From NCBI GenBank assembly GCA_017455685.1, contig JAFSZH010000041.1, forward strand, positions 178,657 through 242,656: a DNA stretch of 64,000 bases, in the 5' to 3' direction. Of this stretch, positions 16,751-25,953 are shown in pieces. Position numbers and translations under genes: made by a program. This DNA comes from Oscillospiraceae bacterium. GTDB lineage: Bacteria > Bacillota > Clostridia > Oscillospirales > Oscillospiraceae. Numbering within the stretch: position 1 is the first letter of the stretch; every line of letters starts with the position of its first letter. The notes beneath the pieces were generated by a model. That model did not search any database. It was not told the DNA's origin and saw nothing but the letters and a program-made list of their open reading frames with translations.

Positions 16751-17629
16751 ATGTACGGTTACGTACGGCCTCTGAAAAGCGAACTGCGCGTTCGGGAATA
16801 TGAGCTTTTCCAAGCAGCCTACTGCGGTCTGTGCGAGGCGCTGCGGGAACGCTACGGCGCGGCGTCGCGGTTCGTGGTGAATTACGATCTCACGTTTCTC
16901 GCCATGGTGCTGGCCGACGGAGGGGAAACCCAGCTTCGCCGCTGTCCGGCGCATCCGCTCAAAGAGCGTCCCTGTGTCTGCCGGAATCCGTCTTTCGACG
17001 ACGCTGCGGACTACAGCGTGATCCTGGCATACTGGAAGCTTATGGACGCGGCCCGGGACGAGAGCGCCGGAAAAGCAGCCGCTTCCAAAGCCGCCGCGGC
17101 GGCCGTACGCCCGGCCTGGCGGAAAGCGTCGGAGCGGAAGCCGTATCTCGCCGCGCAGACGGAAGCCCTGCTCAAGGAGCTGGACGGGCTGGAACAGGAA
17201 AAGTGTTCTTCTCTGGACCGGACGGCCGATTGCTTCGCCAGGATCCTGCAGGCAGCCGCGGAGACGACCGAAGACAAATCGGCGAAGCGCGTGCAGCAGG
17301 AACTGCTGTATCACGTAGGCAGGACCGTGTATATCCTCGACGCGGTGGACGATCTGAGAAGCGATGCGGCCCGGGACCGCTACAATCCTCTGCGGTACCG
17401 GCTTGCGATCACCGACGGAGCGCTTTCCGATGAGCAGAAGCAGGAGCTGCGCTCCACGCTCAACGTTTCACAGCGCCGGGCCGCCGCGGCTATGGAGCTA
17501 CGGAAGCGGGACCTATGGCAGCCGGTCCTGGAAAACATCGTCCTGGACGGCCTTCCGACCGTGACCGACCTTGTTTTTGCGGGCAAATGGAACGCGAAAG
17601 ATAAGAAGAAAGACAAGCCCTTCGGATAA
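16751..17629 (+). CDS. DUF5685 family cysteine-containing protein
   Basis: A 292-residue protein matching the uncharacterised DUF5685 family: it opens with [17 protein letters not shown] and has a YCGLCEAL motif (Cys25, Cys28), CPAHPL (Cys65) and CVC (Cys75, Cys77), a set that could bind metal. A helical alanine/lysine-rich middle (about 98-150) is followed by the conserved [19 protein letters not shown] (about 192-210) and YNPLRYR. The C-terminus is lysine-rich and ends before the J-domain gene, 14 bases downstream. These two families are neighbours in many Clostridia (from general knowledge). The biochemical role is unknown; the aspartate-rich DAVDDLRSD segment is reminiscent of helical metal-binding enzymes, but that is speculation. 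Confidence 0.82.
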   Translation: MYGYVRPLKSELRVREYELFQAAYCGLCEALRERYGAASRFVVNYDLTFLAMVLADGGETQLRRCPAHPLKERPCVCRNPSFDDAADYSVILAYWKLMDAARDESAGKAAASKAAAAAVRPAWRKASERKPYLAAQTEALLKELDGLEQEKCSSLDRTADCFARILQAAAETTEDKSAKRVQQELLYHVGRTVYILDAVDDLRSDAARDRYNPLRYRLAITDGALSDEQKQELRSTLNVSQRRAAAAMELRKRDLWQPVLENIVLDGLPTVTDLVFAGKWNAKDKKKDKPFG

Positions 17630-17643
17630 AGGAGTGCAGAAAA

Positions 17644-18261
17644 ATGAACGATCCCTATGAAACTCTCGGCGTGGCCCGCACGGCCTCCGATGACGAGATA
17701 AAAAAAACCTACCGGGAGCTTGCCCGCAAGTATCATCCCGACAACTATGTCAACAATCCCCTGGCCGATCTGGCCCAGGAGAAGATGAAGGAGATCAACG
17801 AGGCTTACGACGCCATCGAAAAGGAGCGCGCCGGGGGAGGGGCTTACCAGTATCAGACCTGGGCCAATCCCGCCGGATACAGCTCCAGTGCTTCGGGCAC
17901 CGCCGCAGGCCCCCTGGCCGACGCCAGAGCCGCCATCAACAGCGGCGATCTCTCCCGGGCGGAGATGATCCTGGGTTCCATCGTGGACCGGAACGCCGAG
18001 TGGAACTTTCTCATGGGAATGCTCTGTTTCCGCCGCGGCTGGATGGACGACGCCTCCCGGTACTTCCGTGTCTCCGCCACCATGGACCCCACCAACCCCG
18101 AATACCGCCAGGCTGTCAGCTATATGGAAACCGTTGGCCGCCAGCCCAGGACCACCGTTGTTCGTTCCTCCGACCCGGACTACTGCAGCATCTGCACAAA
18201 TCTCATGGTCGCAGACTGCTGCTGTGAAATGATGGGCGGCGATCTGATCCGCTGTATCTGA
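17644..18261 (+). CDS. DnaJ domain protein with cysteine-rich C-terminus
   Basis: Residues 1-65 form a J domain with the HPD tripeptide (His31-Asp33 in KYHPDNY), which stimulates Hsp70 ATPase. The glycine/phenylalanine-rich and zinc-finger regions of full DnaJ are missing. Instead there is a short linker, then TPR-like helices (about 95-160; [40 protein letters not shown]). The tail has clustered cysteines: CSIC, then [14 protein letters not shown] at the very end. This is therefore a J-protein specialised for particular clients, not a general chaperone. It lies between DUF5685 and a membrane protein, sharing one base with the latter (TGATG). Confidence 0.88.
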   Translation: MNDPYETLGVARTASDDEIKKTYRELARKYHPDNYVNNPLADLAQEKMKEINEAYDAIEKERAGGGAYQYQTWANPAGYSSSASGTAAGPLADARAAINSGDLSRAEMILGSIVDRNAEWNFLMGMLCFRRGWMDDASRYFRVSATMDPTNPEYRQAVSYMETVGRQPRTTVVRSSDPDYCSICTNLMVADCCCEMMGGDLIRCI

Positions 18262-18770
18262 TGACGAAGAACACGAAAGCTCTGACCCGTTCCGCCCTGT
18301 GCGCGGCTGTCTGCGCGGTGCTGCTGTATCTGGGCGCGCTGCTGCCCACGATGAAGCTGGCGCTGCTGTGCGTCGCCTCCGTCGCAGTTGCGTTCATCCG
18401 CATGAACTGCGGCTGGAAATGGGCGCTGCTCTGTTATGCGTCGGCGTCTGTGGTCTCGCTGGTGCTGCTGCCGCAAAAAGCCCTGGCGATCCTCTTCGCC
18501 GTGTTCTTCGGACATTATCCCGTCTGGATGCTGTCCACGGAGCGCATTTCTTCCCGGATCGGGCGGTATGCCCTTCGGCTGGGGGTGTTCCTTGTTCTGA
18601 TGTGCGCTCTGTATTTTCTCTACGGCGCCGTGTTCGGTCAGCTGCTTCCCGGCTTTGTCGGCACGCCGCTGATCCTGCTTGCGGCGGGGATCGCTGGATT
18701 TCTGATTTATGACCAGGCGCTTCGCATGATGATCCTGTATTACCTCCATCACGTTTCAGGAAGGATTTAA
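18261..18770 (+). CDS. Small integral membrane protein
   Basis: A 169-residue, very hydrophobic protein with about five predicted membrane helices (for example ALCAAVCAVLLYLGALLP, VVSLVLLPQKALAILFAVFF, LGVFLVLMCALYFLYGAVFG, GTPLILLAAGIAGFLIY). It shares its start with the stop of the J-domain gene and is probably expressed with it. The overall look recalls substrate-binding membrane subunits of ECF transporters, but no diagnostic motif was found, so no function is assigned. Confidence 0.75.
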   Translation: MTKNTKALTRSALCAAVCAVLLYLGALLPTMKLALLCVASVAVAFIRMNCGWKWALLCYASASVVSLVLLPQKALAILFAVFFGHYPVWMLSTERISSRIGRYALRLGVFLVLMCALYFLYGAVFGQLLPGFVGTPLILLAAGIAGFLIYDQALRMMILYYLHHVSGRI

Positions 18771-18774
18771 AAAT

Positions 18775-19659
18775 ATGTCACAGATCTACAGCATGACCGG
18801 CTACGGCAGCGCCAAGGGAACGGTGGACGGACAGGTCTTCACCGTGGAGCTCAAGAGCGTCAACAACCGCTTTCTTGACTGCAGCGTTCGGCTGCCCCGC
18901 AGCTATCTTTTCGCGGAGGATGTCATCAAGAAGACCGTGGCGGACAGCGTGGCTCGGGGCAAAGTGGACGTTTTCGTCACCGCACAGTTCTCCGAGGAGG
19001 CCGCCTCCGTGGTCCGCGTCAATGAGGAGCTGGCAAAGGAGTACTATAATGCCGTCGGTTCCCTTGCAGAATCTCTGGGGCTGGAAAACCGGCTGGACGC
19101 CCTTTCCGTGGCCCGATTCCCGGACGTGCTGACCGTGGAGAAAAAAGAGCTGGACAGGGAAGCGGTGGAGTCCGCTCTTGCGGAGCTCACCGCCCGAGCC
19201 GTGGCGGAGTTCAACGTCATGCGGGCCAGGGAAGGGGAAAAGCTTCGGGAGGATATGCTCTCCAAGCTGACCGCCATAGAGAAGCTCGTGAGCGTGGTCG
19301 AGGAACGTTCCCCGGAGACGGTAAAGCAGTACCGGGAACGGCTGGAAGCCCGTCTGAAGGAGCTTCTGGACGGCAAGGGCTACGACGAGCAGCGCATCAT
19401 CACCGAGACCGCCATCTTCGCCGACAAAACCGCCGTGGACGAGGAGACCGTGCGGCTGCGCAGTCACATCGCCCAGTTCCGCACCATGCTGCAGGACGGC
19501 TCGCCCATCGGCAGGAAGATGGACTTCCTGCTGCAGGAATTCAACCGCGAATCCAACACCATCGGTTCCAAGTGCAGCGACGCCGCACTGGCCAAGGTGG
19601 TCGTCGATCTGAAAAGCGAGATCGAGAAGGTCCGGGAACAGCTGCAGAACGTGGAGTGA
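18775..19659 (+). CDS. yicC: YicC family endoribonuclease-like protein
   Basis: The 294 residues begin with the family signature [15 protein letters not shown] and continue with [20 protein letters not shown]. The C-terminal half has [41 protein letters not shown], the best conserved part of the family (about 225-270). YicC-type proteins have been reported to act as RNA-degrading enzymes. In Bacillus the equivalent (yloC) precedes remA, gmk and rpoZ, exactly as here. Confidence 0.93.
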   Translation: MSQIYSMTGYGSAKGTVDGQVFTVELKSVNNRFLDCSVRLPRSYLFAEDVIKKTVADSVARGKVDVFVTAQFSEEAASVVRVNEELAKEYYNAVGSLAESLGLENRLDALSVARFPDVLTVEKKELDREAVESALAELTARAVAEFNVMRAREGEKLREDMLSKLTAIEKLVSVVEERSPETVKQYRERLEARLKELLDGKGYDEQRIITETAIFADKTAVDEETVRLRSHIAQFRTMLQDGSPIGRKMDFLLQEFNRESNTIGSKCSDAALAKVVVDLKSEIEKVREQLQNVE

Positions 19660-19664
19660 CGAAT

Positions 19665-19928
19665 ATGAAGCTCATCAATATCGGATTCGGAAACCTTGTT
19701 GCCGTCAACCGGCTGATCGCCGTGGTCAGCCCGGAAAGCGCCCCCATCAAGCGCATCATCCAGGATGTGCGGGAGCGCGGCGATCTTATCGACGCCACCT
19801 ACGGCCGCCGCACCAGAGCCGTCATCATTATGGACAGCGGCCACGTGATCCTCTCGCCGCTGACGCCTGAGACGCTCAATGCCCGGTTCAGAGAGAAAAC
19901 GGAAGATCCGTCGGAAGGAGAGCAATAG
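19665..19928 (+). CDS. remA: RemA/DUF370 DNA-binding regulator
   Basis: An 87-residue DUF370 protein. RemA activates biofilm-matrix and osmoprotection genes in Bacillus by wrapping DNA as a ring-shaped oligomer. The sequence has the full family pattern: [56 protein letters not shown] 19665 gives the standard N-terminus; longer readings run into yicC. The targets in this organism are unknown. The gene sits 5 bases after yicC. Confidence 0.93.
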   Translation: MKLINIGFGNLVAVNRLIAVVSPESAPIKRIIQDVRERGDLIDATYGRRTRAVIIMDSGHVILSPLTPETLNARFREKTEDPSEGEQ

Positions 19929-19932
19929 ACAA

Positions 19933-20490
19933 ATGACCGAAAAAGGAAAGCTGCTGGTGGTCTCCGGGCCTTCCGGAGTGGGAAAATCCACCGTCATCGG
20001 CATTTTGATGAAATTGCGGGGCAATATGGAGTTTTCCGTATCCGCTACGACCCGCTCGCCCCGTCCGGGGGAGCAGGACGGGGTGGATTACTTCTTCGTC
20101 TCCCGGGAGCGCTTTGACGAGATGGTGGAAAACGACGAGCTTCTGGAGCACGCCACCTTCGTTGGCAACAGCTACGGCACTCCCCGGTCCCAGGTGGAAT
20201 CCCGCATCGAAAACGGCATCACCGTGGTGCTGGATATCGAGGTACAGGGCGCCGCGCAGGTAAAGGAAAAAATGCCGGAGGCCATCACCGTGTTTATGGC
20301 CCCGCCCAGTCTGGACGCGCTGGAAAGCCGTCTTCGCGGCCGCGGGACGGAGACGGAGGAAACGATCCTCTCCCGTCTGGAAACCGCCCGCAGGGAGCTC
20401 TTGCTGGCCCCCAGATACGATTACACCGTGATCAATGACGTTCCCGAGAGAGCCGCCGAGGAGCTCCGGGACATTCTTGATAAAAACTGA
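19933..20490 (+). CDS. gmk: Guanylate kinase
   Basis: Gmk phosphorylates GMP to GDP. The 185 residues contain the P-loop SGPSGVGKSTVI (about 10-21), the GMP-binding SVSATTRSPRPGEQDGVDYFF (split around 37-57) and VLDIEVQGAAQVKEK. A GGAAGGAG site precedes ATG 19933 with slightly long spacing. Order yicC-remA-gmk-rpoZ-priA is as in Bacillus, but the coaBC gene usually between rpoZ and priA is missing. Confidence 0.96.
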   Translation: MTEKGKLLVVSGPSGVGKSTVIGILMKLRGNMEFSVSATTRSPRPGEQDGVDYFFVSRERFDEMVENDELLEHATFVGNSYGTPRSQVESRIENGITVVLDIEVQGAAQVKEKMPEAITVFMAPPSLDALESRLRGRGTETEETILSRLETARRELLLAPRYDYTVINDVPERAAEELRDILDKN

Positions 20491-20550
20491 TCCAAAGGGA
20501 AAGAAATCAAATCCGGCGCTGTGCCGGTAAGGAAAGGAATGGAATTCGTT

Positions 20551-20748
20551 ATGATGCTTTATCCGCCTATGGCAAGTCTTGTGGACAAGGTGGGCAGCAG
20601 CTATCTGCTGGTCAATCTGGTGGCCCGCCGGGCACGTGAAATCGCCGGTCATGCGGAGGAAGAACAGGAGCACCTCGATAAAAAGCCCGTATCCATGGCC
20701 ATTGACGAGATCTACTCCGGCAAGCTGACTCTTAAAGAGGATGAATAA
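20551..20748 (+). CDS. rpoZ: RNA polymerase omega subunit
   Basis: Omega assists RNA polymerase assembly by binding the beta-prime C-terminus. The 65-residue reading from ATG 20551 has the family core GSSYLLVNLVARRAREIAGH and KPVSMAIDEIYSGKL. An in-frame ATG at 20539 and GTG at 20521 are alternatives; TAAGGAAAGGA (20528-20538) could serve either ATG. The stop overlaps priA by 8 bases. Confidence 0.9.
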   Translation: MMLYPPMASLVDKVGSSYLLVNLVARRAREIAGHAEEEQEHLDKKPVSMAIDEIYSGKLTLKEDE

Positions 20749-23209
20749 CCCTCCGGCCGCAGCGAAGATCGCTGTTGCCGCCGCCACATATTGGCTTGAC
20801 CGTGACTATGACTATCTGATCCCCCCGTCCCTGACGGAAAAGGTCGTTCCCGGCGTCCGGGTCACAGTGCCCTTCGGCCGGGGGAACCGCCGGACCGAGG
20901 GGATCGTTCTCTCCGTAGGTCCGGCAGAGGACCGGGGCATAGAGCTCAAAAACGTGGCCTCCGTGCTGGACCGGGAACCGGCCCTTTCCAAGGAAATGCT
21001 TCATCTGGCCGTCTGGCTCCGGGGCAGATATTTCTGTCCGGTGTACGACGTGGTCCACGCCATGCTCCCCGCCGGCCTCTGGTATCAGCTGGAATCGGTG
21101 TATGCCCTCTGTTCCGGCGTGGACAGGGAAACGGCATATGAGGCAGCCGGGAGATCAAAACAGGAGATACTGATCCTGGACGCGGTGTTCGCCCACGGCG
21201 GAAGCTGTCCGGCAGAGGATCTGGAACGGCTCTTTGACGGCGCAAGTCCCTCCCGGGCTCTGCAGAGCCTTATCAAAAAAGAGATACTGCAGACAGACAG
21301 CCGGGAAAAGCGCCGCATCGGAGACAAGAAGATCCGCATGGTCTCTCTGGCCGTACCGGTCCCCGAGGCCCGGGACCTTGCCCTGAAGAAGGAACGACGT
21401 GCGCCGATGCAGTCGGCGGTCCTTCGTCTATTGTGTACGCTGGAACGGGTGTCCCTCTCGGAGCTGTGCTATTTCACCGGCGCGTCGTCTGCCACGGTCA
21501 ATACTCTGGAAAAGAGCGGCGTGCTGACGATCACCCAGGAAGAGGTTTTTCGCCGTCCCGGCTATTCCGCCGGAGAGGAACAGAGCCTTCCCGCGCTGAA
21601 TGCGGAGCAGCAGAGAGCCTTTGAAGGGCTCATGGCGCTGTATGACGGAGAGCATCCCTCCGCCTCTCTACTTCACGGCGTCACCGGCAGCGGCAAGACC
21701 ACCGTATACGTGCATCTCATTCACGAAATGCTGCGGCGGGGGAGATCTTCCATTCTCCTTGTGCCGGAGATCGCGCTTACGCCGCAGATGATCCGGATTT
21801 TTTCCTCCTATTTCGGAGAAAATATCGCTGTCCTCCACAGCTCTCTGGCGGTGGGCGAGCGCTACGACGAATGGAAGCGCATCAGGTCCGGACAGGCCCG
21901 TGTGGTCATCGGCACACGGAGCGCCGTATTTGCCCCCTGCCGCGACCTGGGTCTCATCATCATCGACGAGGAACAGGAATATACCTATAAATCCGAGAAC
22001 TCTCCCCGTTATCACGCCCGGGACGTGGCGAAGTACAGAGTTGTGTCCAACAACGGCATGCTCCTTCTGGGCTCTGCCACGCCTGATCTGGAGAGCATGT
22101 ACTGGGCGCAGCAGGGGAAGTACCGGTATTTCCGCCTGGAGAAGCGCTTCAACGAGGGCCTGCTTCCATCCGTGAAGATCGTGGATATGCGCTCTGAGCT
22201 TGCCGAGGGCAACGGCTCGGCGCTGAGCCGCCGTTTGATCGACGAGATCAGGGAAAACATCCGCAGGGGAGAACAGAGCATCCTCTTTCTGAATCGGCGC
22301 GGCACCTCCAGTCTGATCGCCTGCGGCGAGTGCGGTTTCACCTACACGTGCCCCAACTGCAGCGTACATCTCACCTGGCACGGCCGCAACCGAAGGCTGA
22401 TGTGCCATCACTGCGGGTATTCCCGGCCCATGGACGACAGGTGCCCCGAGTGCGGCGGATTGCTGAACCACTTTGGGACCGGGACGCAGAAGCTGGAGGA
22501 CGAGCTGCGAGAGGCGTTTCCGGATACGGAGATCCTGCGCATGGACGCGGACTCTGTCTCGCCCGCCGGGTCCCACGAAAAGATCCTGTCCAGATTTCGG
22601 GAGCAGAAGATCCCCATTCTGCTGGGGACCCAGATGGTCGCCAAGGGACTGGATTTTGAAAACGTGACGCTGGTGGGCGTGATCAGCGCGGACCAGTCGC
22701 TGTATACCGGCGATTACCGCGCCTCCGAGCGCTGCTTTTCCCTTATCACCCAGGTGGTGGGCCGCTCCGGCCGGGGAGAGCGTCCGGGCCGGGCCGTTAT
22801 CCAGACCTTTACCCCCAATAATCAGGTGATCCGTCTGGCGGCGGAGCAGGATTACGACGCTTTTTACGCTCTGGAGATCGAACTGCGTCGGCTGCAGGAC
22901 TGCCCGCCCTTTTCCGATATCGTTACCGTGACTGCCTCCGGCGCCGACGAGTCTGCCGTAATGCGCTGCTGCGCCTACGTCCGGGACGTGCTCCAAAGGG
23001 AACTACGGGACGAAGACAGCTGCCGCGTCCTTGGTCCCGCGCCCCTGCCCGTGGTGCGCGTCAACAATCTCTACCGGTATCACGTGACGCTGCACTGTGA
23101 ATATTCAAAACGGATCCGGACGCTGATCTCCAGCGTGCTGATCCAATGCAATACCGCAAAAGAATTCAAGGGTGTATCCGTCTTTGCGGATTACAACCCG
23201 ATGGAGTGA
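20741..23209 (+). CDS. priA: Primosomal replication restart helicase PriA
   Basis: PriA is a 3'-5' helicase that reloads the replisome at stalled forks. The 822 residues show the N-terminal DNA-binding domain, Walker A HGVTGSGKTTVYVHLI (near 312), helicase motif II as DEEQEYTYKSENSPRYHARD (from about 408), and eight zinc-binding cysteines in four CxxC pairs (CGEC, CPNC, CHHC, CPEC; about 528-573). C-terminal helicase motifs include LGTQMVAKGLDFENVTLVG and QVVGRSGRG. Motif II normally reads DEEH in PriA; here the fourth residue is Gln. Confidence 0.96.
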   Translation: MNNPPAAAKIAVAAATYWLDRDYDYLIPPSLTEKVVPGVRVTVPFGRGNRRTEGIVLSVGPAEDRGIELKNVASVLDREPALSKEMLHLAVWLRGRYFCPVYDVVHAMLPAGLWYQLESVYALCSGVDRETAYEAAGRSKQEILILDAVFAHGGSCPAEDLERLFDGASPSRALQSLIKKEILQTDSREKRRIGDKKIRMVSLAVPVPEARDLALKKERRAPMQSAVLRLLCTLERVSLSELCYFTGASSATVNTLEKSGVLTITQEEVFRRPGYSAGEEQSLPALNAEQQRAFEGLMALYDGEHPSASLLHGVTGSGKTTVYVHLIHEMLRRGRSSILLVPEIALTPQMIRIFSSYFGENIAVLHSSLAVGERYDEWKRIRSGQARVVIGTRSAVFAPCRDLGLIIIDEEQEYTYKSENSPRYHARDVAKYRVVSNNGMLLLGSATPDLESMYWAQQGKYRYFRLEKRFNEGLLPSVKIVDMRSELAEGNGSALSRRLIDEIRENIRRGEQSILFLNRRGTSSLIACGECGFTYTCPNCSVHLTWHGRNRRLMCHHCGYSRPMDDRCPECGGLLNHFGTGTQKLEDELREAFPDTEILRMDADSVSPAGSHEKILSRFREQKIPILLGTQMVAKGLDFENVTLVGVISADQSLYTGDYRASERCFSLITQVVGRSGRGERPGRAVIQTFTPNNQVIRLAAEQDYDAFYALEIELRRLQDCPPFSDIVTVTASGADESAVMRCCAYVRDVLQRELRDEDSCRVLGPAPLPVVRVNNLYRYHVTLHCEYSKRIRTLISSVLIQCNTAKEFKGVSVFADYNPME

Positions 23210-23214
23210 CGAAA

Positions 23215-23733
23215 ATGGCATTGAGAAACGTATTGACCGACGGCAACCCCGCCCTGCGCCGTGTGTGCCGGCCCTACACCGAGTTCGGCCCCCGTCTCCA
23301 CGAGCTGCTGGACGATATGCGCGAGACGCTTGAAGCGGAAAACGGGGTGGGTCTTGCCGCGCCCCAGGTGGGCATCATCCGCCGGGCCTGCATCGTTTTG
23401 GAAACGAACGTGGAGGAAGGGCAGGAGGAGTATATCATCGAGCTCGTCAACCCGGAGATCATCTCTTCCGAGGGGGAGCAGGAGGGCGGCGAGGGCTGCC
23501 TCAGCTTCCCCGGGGAATACGGCATCGTCAAGCGGCCCGAAAAGGTCACCGTGCGCGCCCAGGACCGGAACGGCAAGCCTTTTGAGGTCAGCGGCACCGG
23601 TCTGACTGCCCGGGCCTTCTGCCACGAGATCGACCATCTCAACGGTATCCTGTTCGTGGATAAGGCCGAGCGGATGCTCACCCCCGAGGAGCTGGGCATG
23701 GGCGAAGACGACGAAGGAGACGAAGACGAATGA
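23215..23733 (+). CDS. def: Peptide deformylase
   Basis: Def removes the formyl group from nascent proteins' N-terminal methionine. All three metal-enzyme motifs are present in the 172 residues: GVGLAAPQVG (about 44-53), EGCLSFPGEYG (about 92-102) and HEIDHLNG (about 137-144); Cys94 and the two histidines bind the metal. The C-terminus has a short acidic tail. It overlaps fmt by 4 bases, which pairs formylation and deformylation in one operon. Confidence 0.96.
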   Translation: MALRNVLTDGNPALRRVCRPYTEFGPRLHELLDDMRETLEAENGVGLAAPQVGIIRRACIVLETNVEEGQEEYIIELVNPEIISSEGEQEGGEGCLSFPGEYGIVKRPEKVTVRAQDRNGKPFEVSGTGLTARAFCHEIDHLNGILFVDKAERMLTPEELGMGEDDEGDEDE

Positions 23734-24653
23734 GGATCGTCTTTCTGGGTACGCCGGACTTTGCACGGGCCTCACTCGAAGCGCTGCTCCGTGACGGACA
23801 GGACGTGATCGCCGTTTTCACCCAGCCGGACAGAGCCAAGGGCCGGGGAATGCAGCTGTCCTTTTCTCCGGTGAAGGAGCTGGCGGTCGTGCACGGGATC
23901 CCCGTGTATCAGCCCGAGACCTTCAAGGACGGCGAGGCCGTCCGCATCCTCCGTGCGCTGTCTCCCGATCTGGTCATCGCCGTGGCTTACGGCCGCATCC
24001 TGCCGGAGGATTTCCTTGCCGTGCCCCGGCTGGGGAGCATCAATCTCCACGGGTCGCTGCTGCCCAGATACCGGGGCGCCGCGCCCATCCAGTGGGCGGT
24101 CCTCAACGGGGATAAAACCACCGGCGTCACCGTGCAGTATATGTCGAAGCGCATGGACGCGGGGGATATCATATCCACCGCCGAGACGGAGATCGGCGAA
24201 TTCGAGACCTCCGGGAAGCTCTTCGACCGGCTGATGATCATGGGCGCGGAGCTGCTGGTCAAAACGGTCCGTTCTATGGCCGACGGCACAGCCGCCCGGG
24301 TTCCGCAAAACGAGGAGGACGCCACCTACACAGTCATGCTGGACAAGAGCATGTGTCCCATCGACTGGAGCAAAATGCCCAGGGAGATCGTGAAGCACAT
24401 CTGCGGCCTGGACCCCTGGCCCGTGGCCACGGCCCGTCTGCGCGGGACGGAGGTGCGCGTGTTCGGCGCGGAATATACCGAAAATGACACGACCCTCGCC
24501 CCCGGGAAGATCGTTTCCGCCGGGAAAAAGGGCATTGAAGTTGCCTGTGGCGGTGGGAAGACGCTGCTCCTCACCGAGATCCAGCCCGCCGGAAAGAAGC
24601 GGATGAGCGCCGCTGCTTTCCTGCTGGGCCACCCGATAAAAGCCGATGAGTGA
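23730..24653 (+). CDS. fmt: Methionyl-tRNA formyltransferase
   Basis: Fmt transfers a formyl group from 10-formyl-THF to initiator Met-tRNA. The 307 residues have the N-terminal MRIVFLGTPDFARASLEALL, the formyl-THF-binding SINLHGSLLPRYRGAAPIQW (about 105-125) and DAGDIISTAETEI. The C-terminal OB-like tRNA-binding domain starts near 205. The 8-base overlap with rsmB continues the tightly coupled operon. Confidence 0.96.
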   Translation: MRIVFLGTPDFARASLEALLRDGQDVIAVFTQPDRAKGRGMQLSFSPVKELAVVHGIPVYQPETFKDGEAVRILRALSPDLVIAVAYGRILPEDFLAVPRLGSINLHGSLLPRYRGAAPIQWAVLNGDKTTGVTVQYMSKRMDAGDIISTAETEIGEFETSGKLFDRLMIMGAELLVKTVRSMADGTAARVPQNEEDATYTVMLDKSMCPIDWSKMPREIVKHICGLDPWPVATARLRGTEVRVFGAEYTENDTTLAPGKIVSAGKKGIEVACGGGKTLLLTEIQPAGKKRMSAAAFLLGHPIKADE

Positions 24654-25953
24654 AGTATCCAACGCCCGCCGGGCGGCGGCTTACGTGCTGCGCCGCTGCC
24701 GGCGCTTCGACGCCTGGTCCCAGCAGACTATCCGCAGTGCCGCGGAGCAGTATTCGCTGGATGAGCGCGACGCCGCGCTCTGCTCCCAGCTCTGTCTGAG
24801 CGTGCTGCGGAACGCCGCTCTGTGCGACTGGTATATCGACGCTTTTTCCAGCACTCCCAGCGTTAAGCTGCAGCCGCAGATCCTGGATCTTCTGCGTCTT
24901 GGCGTGTGTCAGATCCTGTTTCTGGACAAGATCCCGGACCACGCAGCGGTGAGTCAGACGGTCACCCAGGCGAAAGCCGTCAATCCGCGCGCCGCCGGGC
25001 TGGTGAACGCCGTGCTGCGCCGCATCGCAGAGAGAAAGTACGATCTCCCACCCCTGCCCGAACCGGGCACCGCAAGGGAGCTCTCCATCCGATACAGCCA
25101 TCCGCTGTGGCTGTGTGAAAAACTGGTGAATGAGTACGGCTTCGAGCACGCCAAAGCGTTTCTGGAAGCCTCCAACCGGGAAAGCGATCTGACGCTGACG
25201 GTGAATCTCTGCCGCACCGAACCGGACAAGCTAGCGGAAAAGCTCCGTGCCAACGGATATGAGGTCATGCGCAGTCCGCTGACTCCCGTATCCCTGGTCC
25301 TGGGGGAGAGCGCTTCCGTTCCCATGCTGCCCGGATTTGAAGAGGGTGAGTTCTTCGTTCAGGACGCGGCAGCCACCCTTCCCGTGCTCAGCGCCGATCC
25401 CGGCCACAGAGACCGGGTGCTGGACGTGTGCGCCGCTCCGGGAGGAAAGAGCTTTCTCTGCGCCGTGCTTATGGGAGATATGGGGGAGATCCTCGCCTGC
25501 GATATCCACGAAAACAAGCTCTCACGCATTGAGGAGGGCGCGAAGCGCCTGGGCTTTTCCTCTGTCCGGACCGCCCCCATGGACGCTTCCAAGCCCTATG
25601 AACAGCTGAAAGAGTCCTTCGATCTGGTACTGGCTGACGCACCCTGCTCTGGCATGGGCGTGATCCGGAAGAAGCCGGAGATCCGTTACAAGGACCCAAA
25701 GGATCTTCTGGCGCTCCCCGCCGTACAGCTTCGCATCCTGGAAGGGGCCGCATCCTGTGTGAAGCCGGGAGGCAAGCTGGTCTACTCCACCTGCACCGTC
25801 TTTCGCGAGGAAAACGGGGAGGTCGTTTCCGCGTTCCTTGCCCGGCATCCGGACTTCCGGGCCGTGGAGGAGCGTACCGTATGGCCCCAGGAATACGGCA
25901 CGGACGGATTCTATTACTGTAAAATGATGAAATATGAGAACGATCAACGATAA
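24646..25953 (+). CDS. rsmB: 16S rRNA (cytosine-967-C5)-methyltransferase RsmB
   Basis: RsmB makes m5C967 in 16S rRNA. The 435 residues have an N-terminal NusB-like RNA-binding domain (about 1-140). The methyltransferase core follows: SAM motif DVCAAPGGKSFLCAVL (about 261-276), DAPCSGMGVIRKKPEIRY with the Pro-Cys of motif IV (about 330), and the nucleophile region LVYSTCTVFREENGEVV (about 377). It overlaps rlmN by 20 bases. Confidence 0.95.
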   Translation: MSEVSNARRAAAYVLRRCRRFDAWSQQTIRSAAEQYSLDERDAALCSQLCLSVLRNAALCDWYIDAFSSTPSVKLQPQILDLLRLGVCQILFLDKIPDHAAVSQTVTQAKAVNPRAAGLVNAVLRRIAERKYDLPPLPEPGTARELSIRYSHPLWLCEKLVNEYGFEHAKAFLEASNRESDLTLTVNLCRTEPDKLAEKLRANGYEVMRSPLTPVSLVLGESASVPMLPGFEEGEFFVQDAAATLPVLSADPGHRDRVLDVCAAPGGKSFLCAVLMGDMGEILACDIHENKLSRIEEGAKRLGFSSVRTAPMDASKPYEQLKESFDLVLADAPCSGMGVIRKKPEIRYKDPKDLLALPAVQLRILEGAASCVKPGGKLVYSTCTVFREENGEVVSAFLARHPDFRAVEERTVWPQEYGTDGFYYCKMMKYENDQR

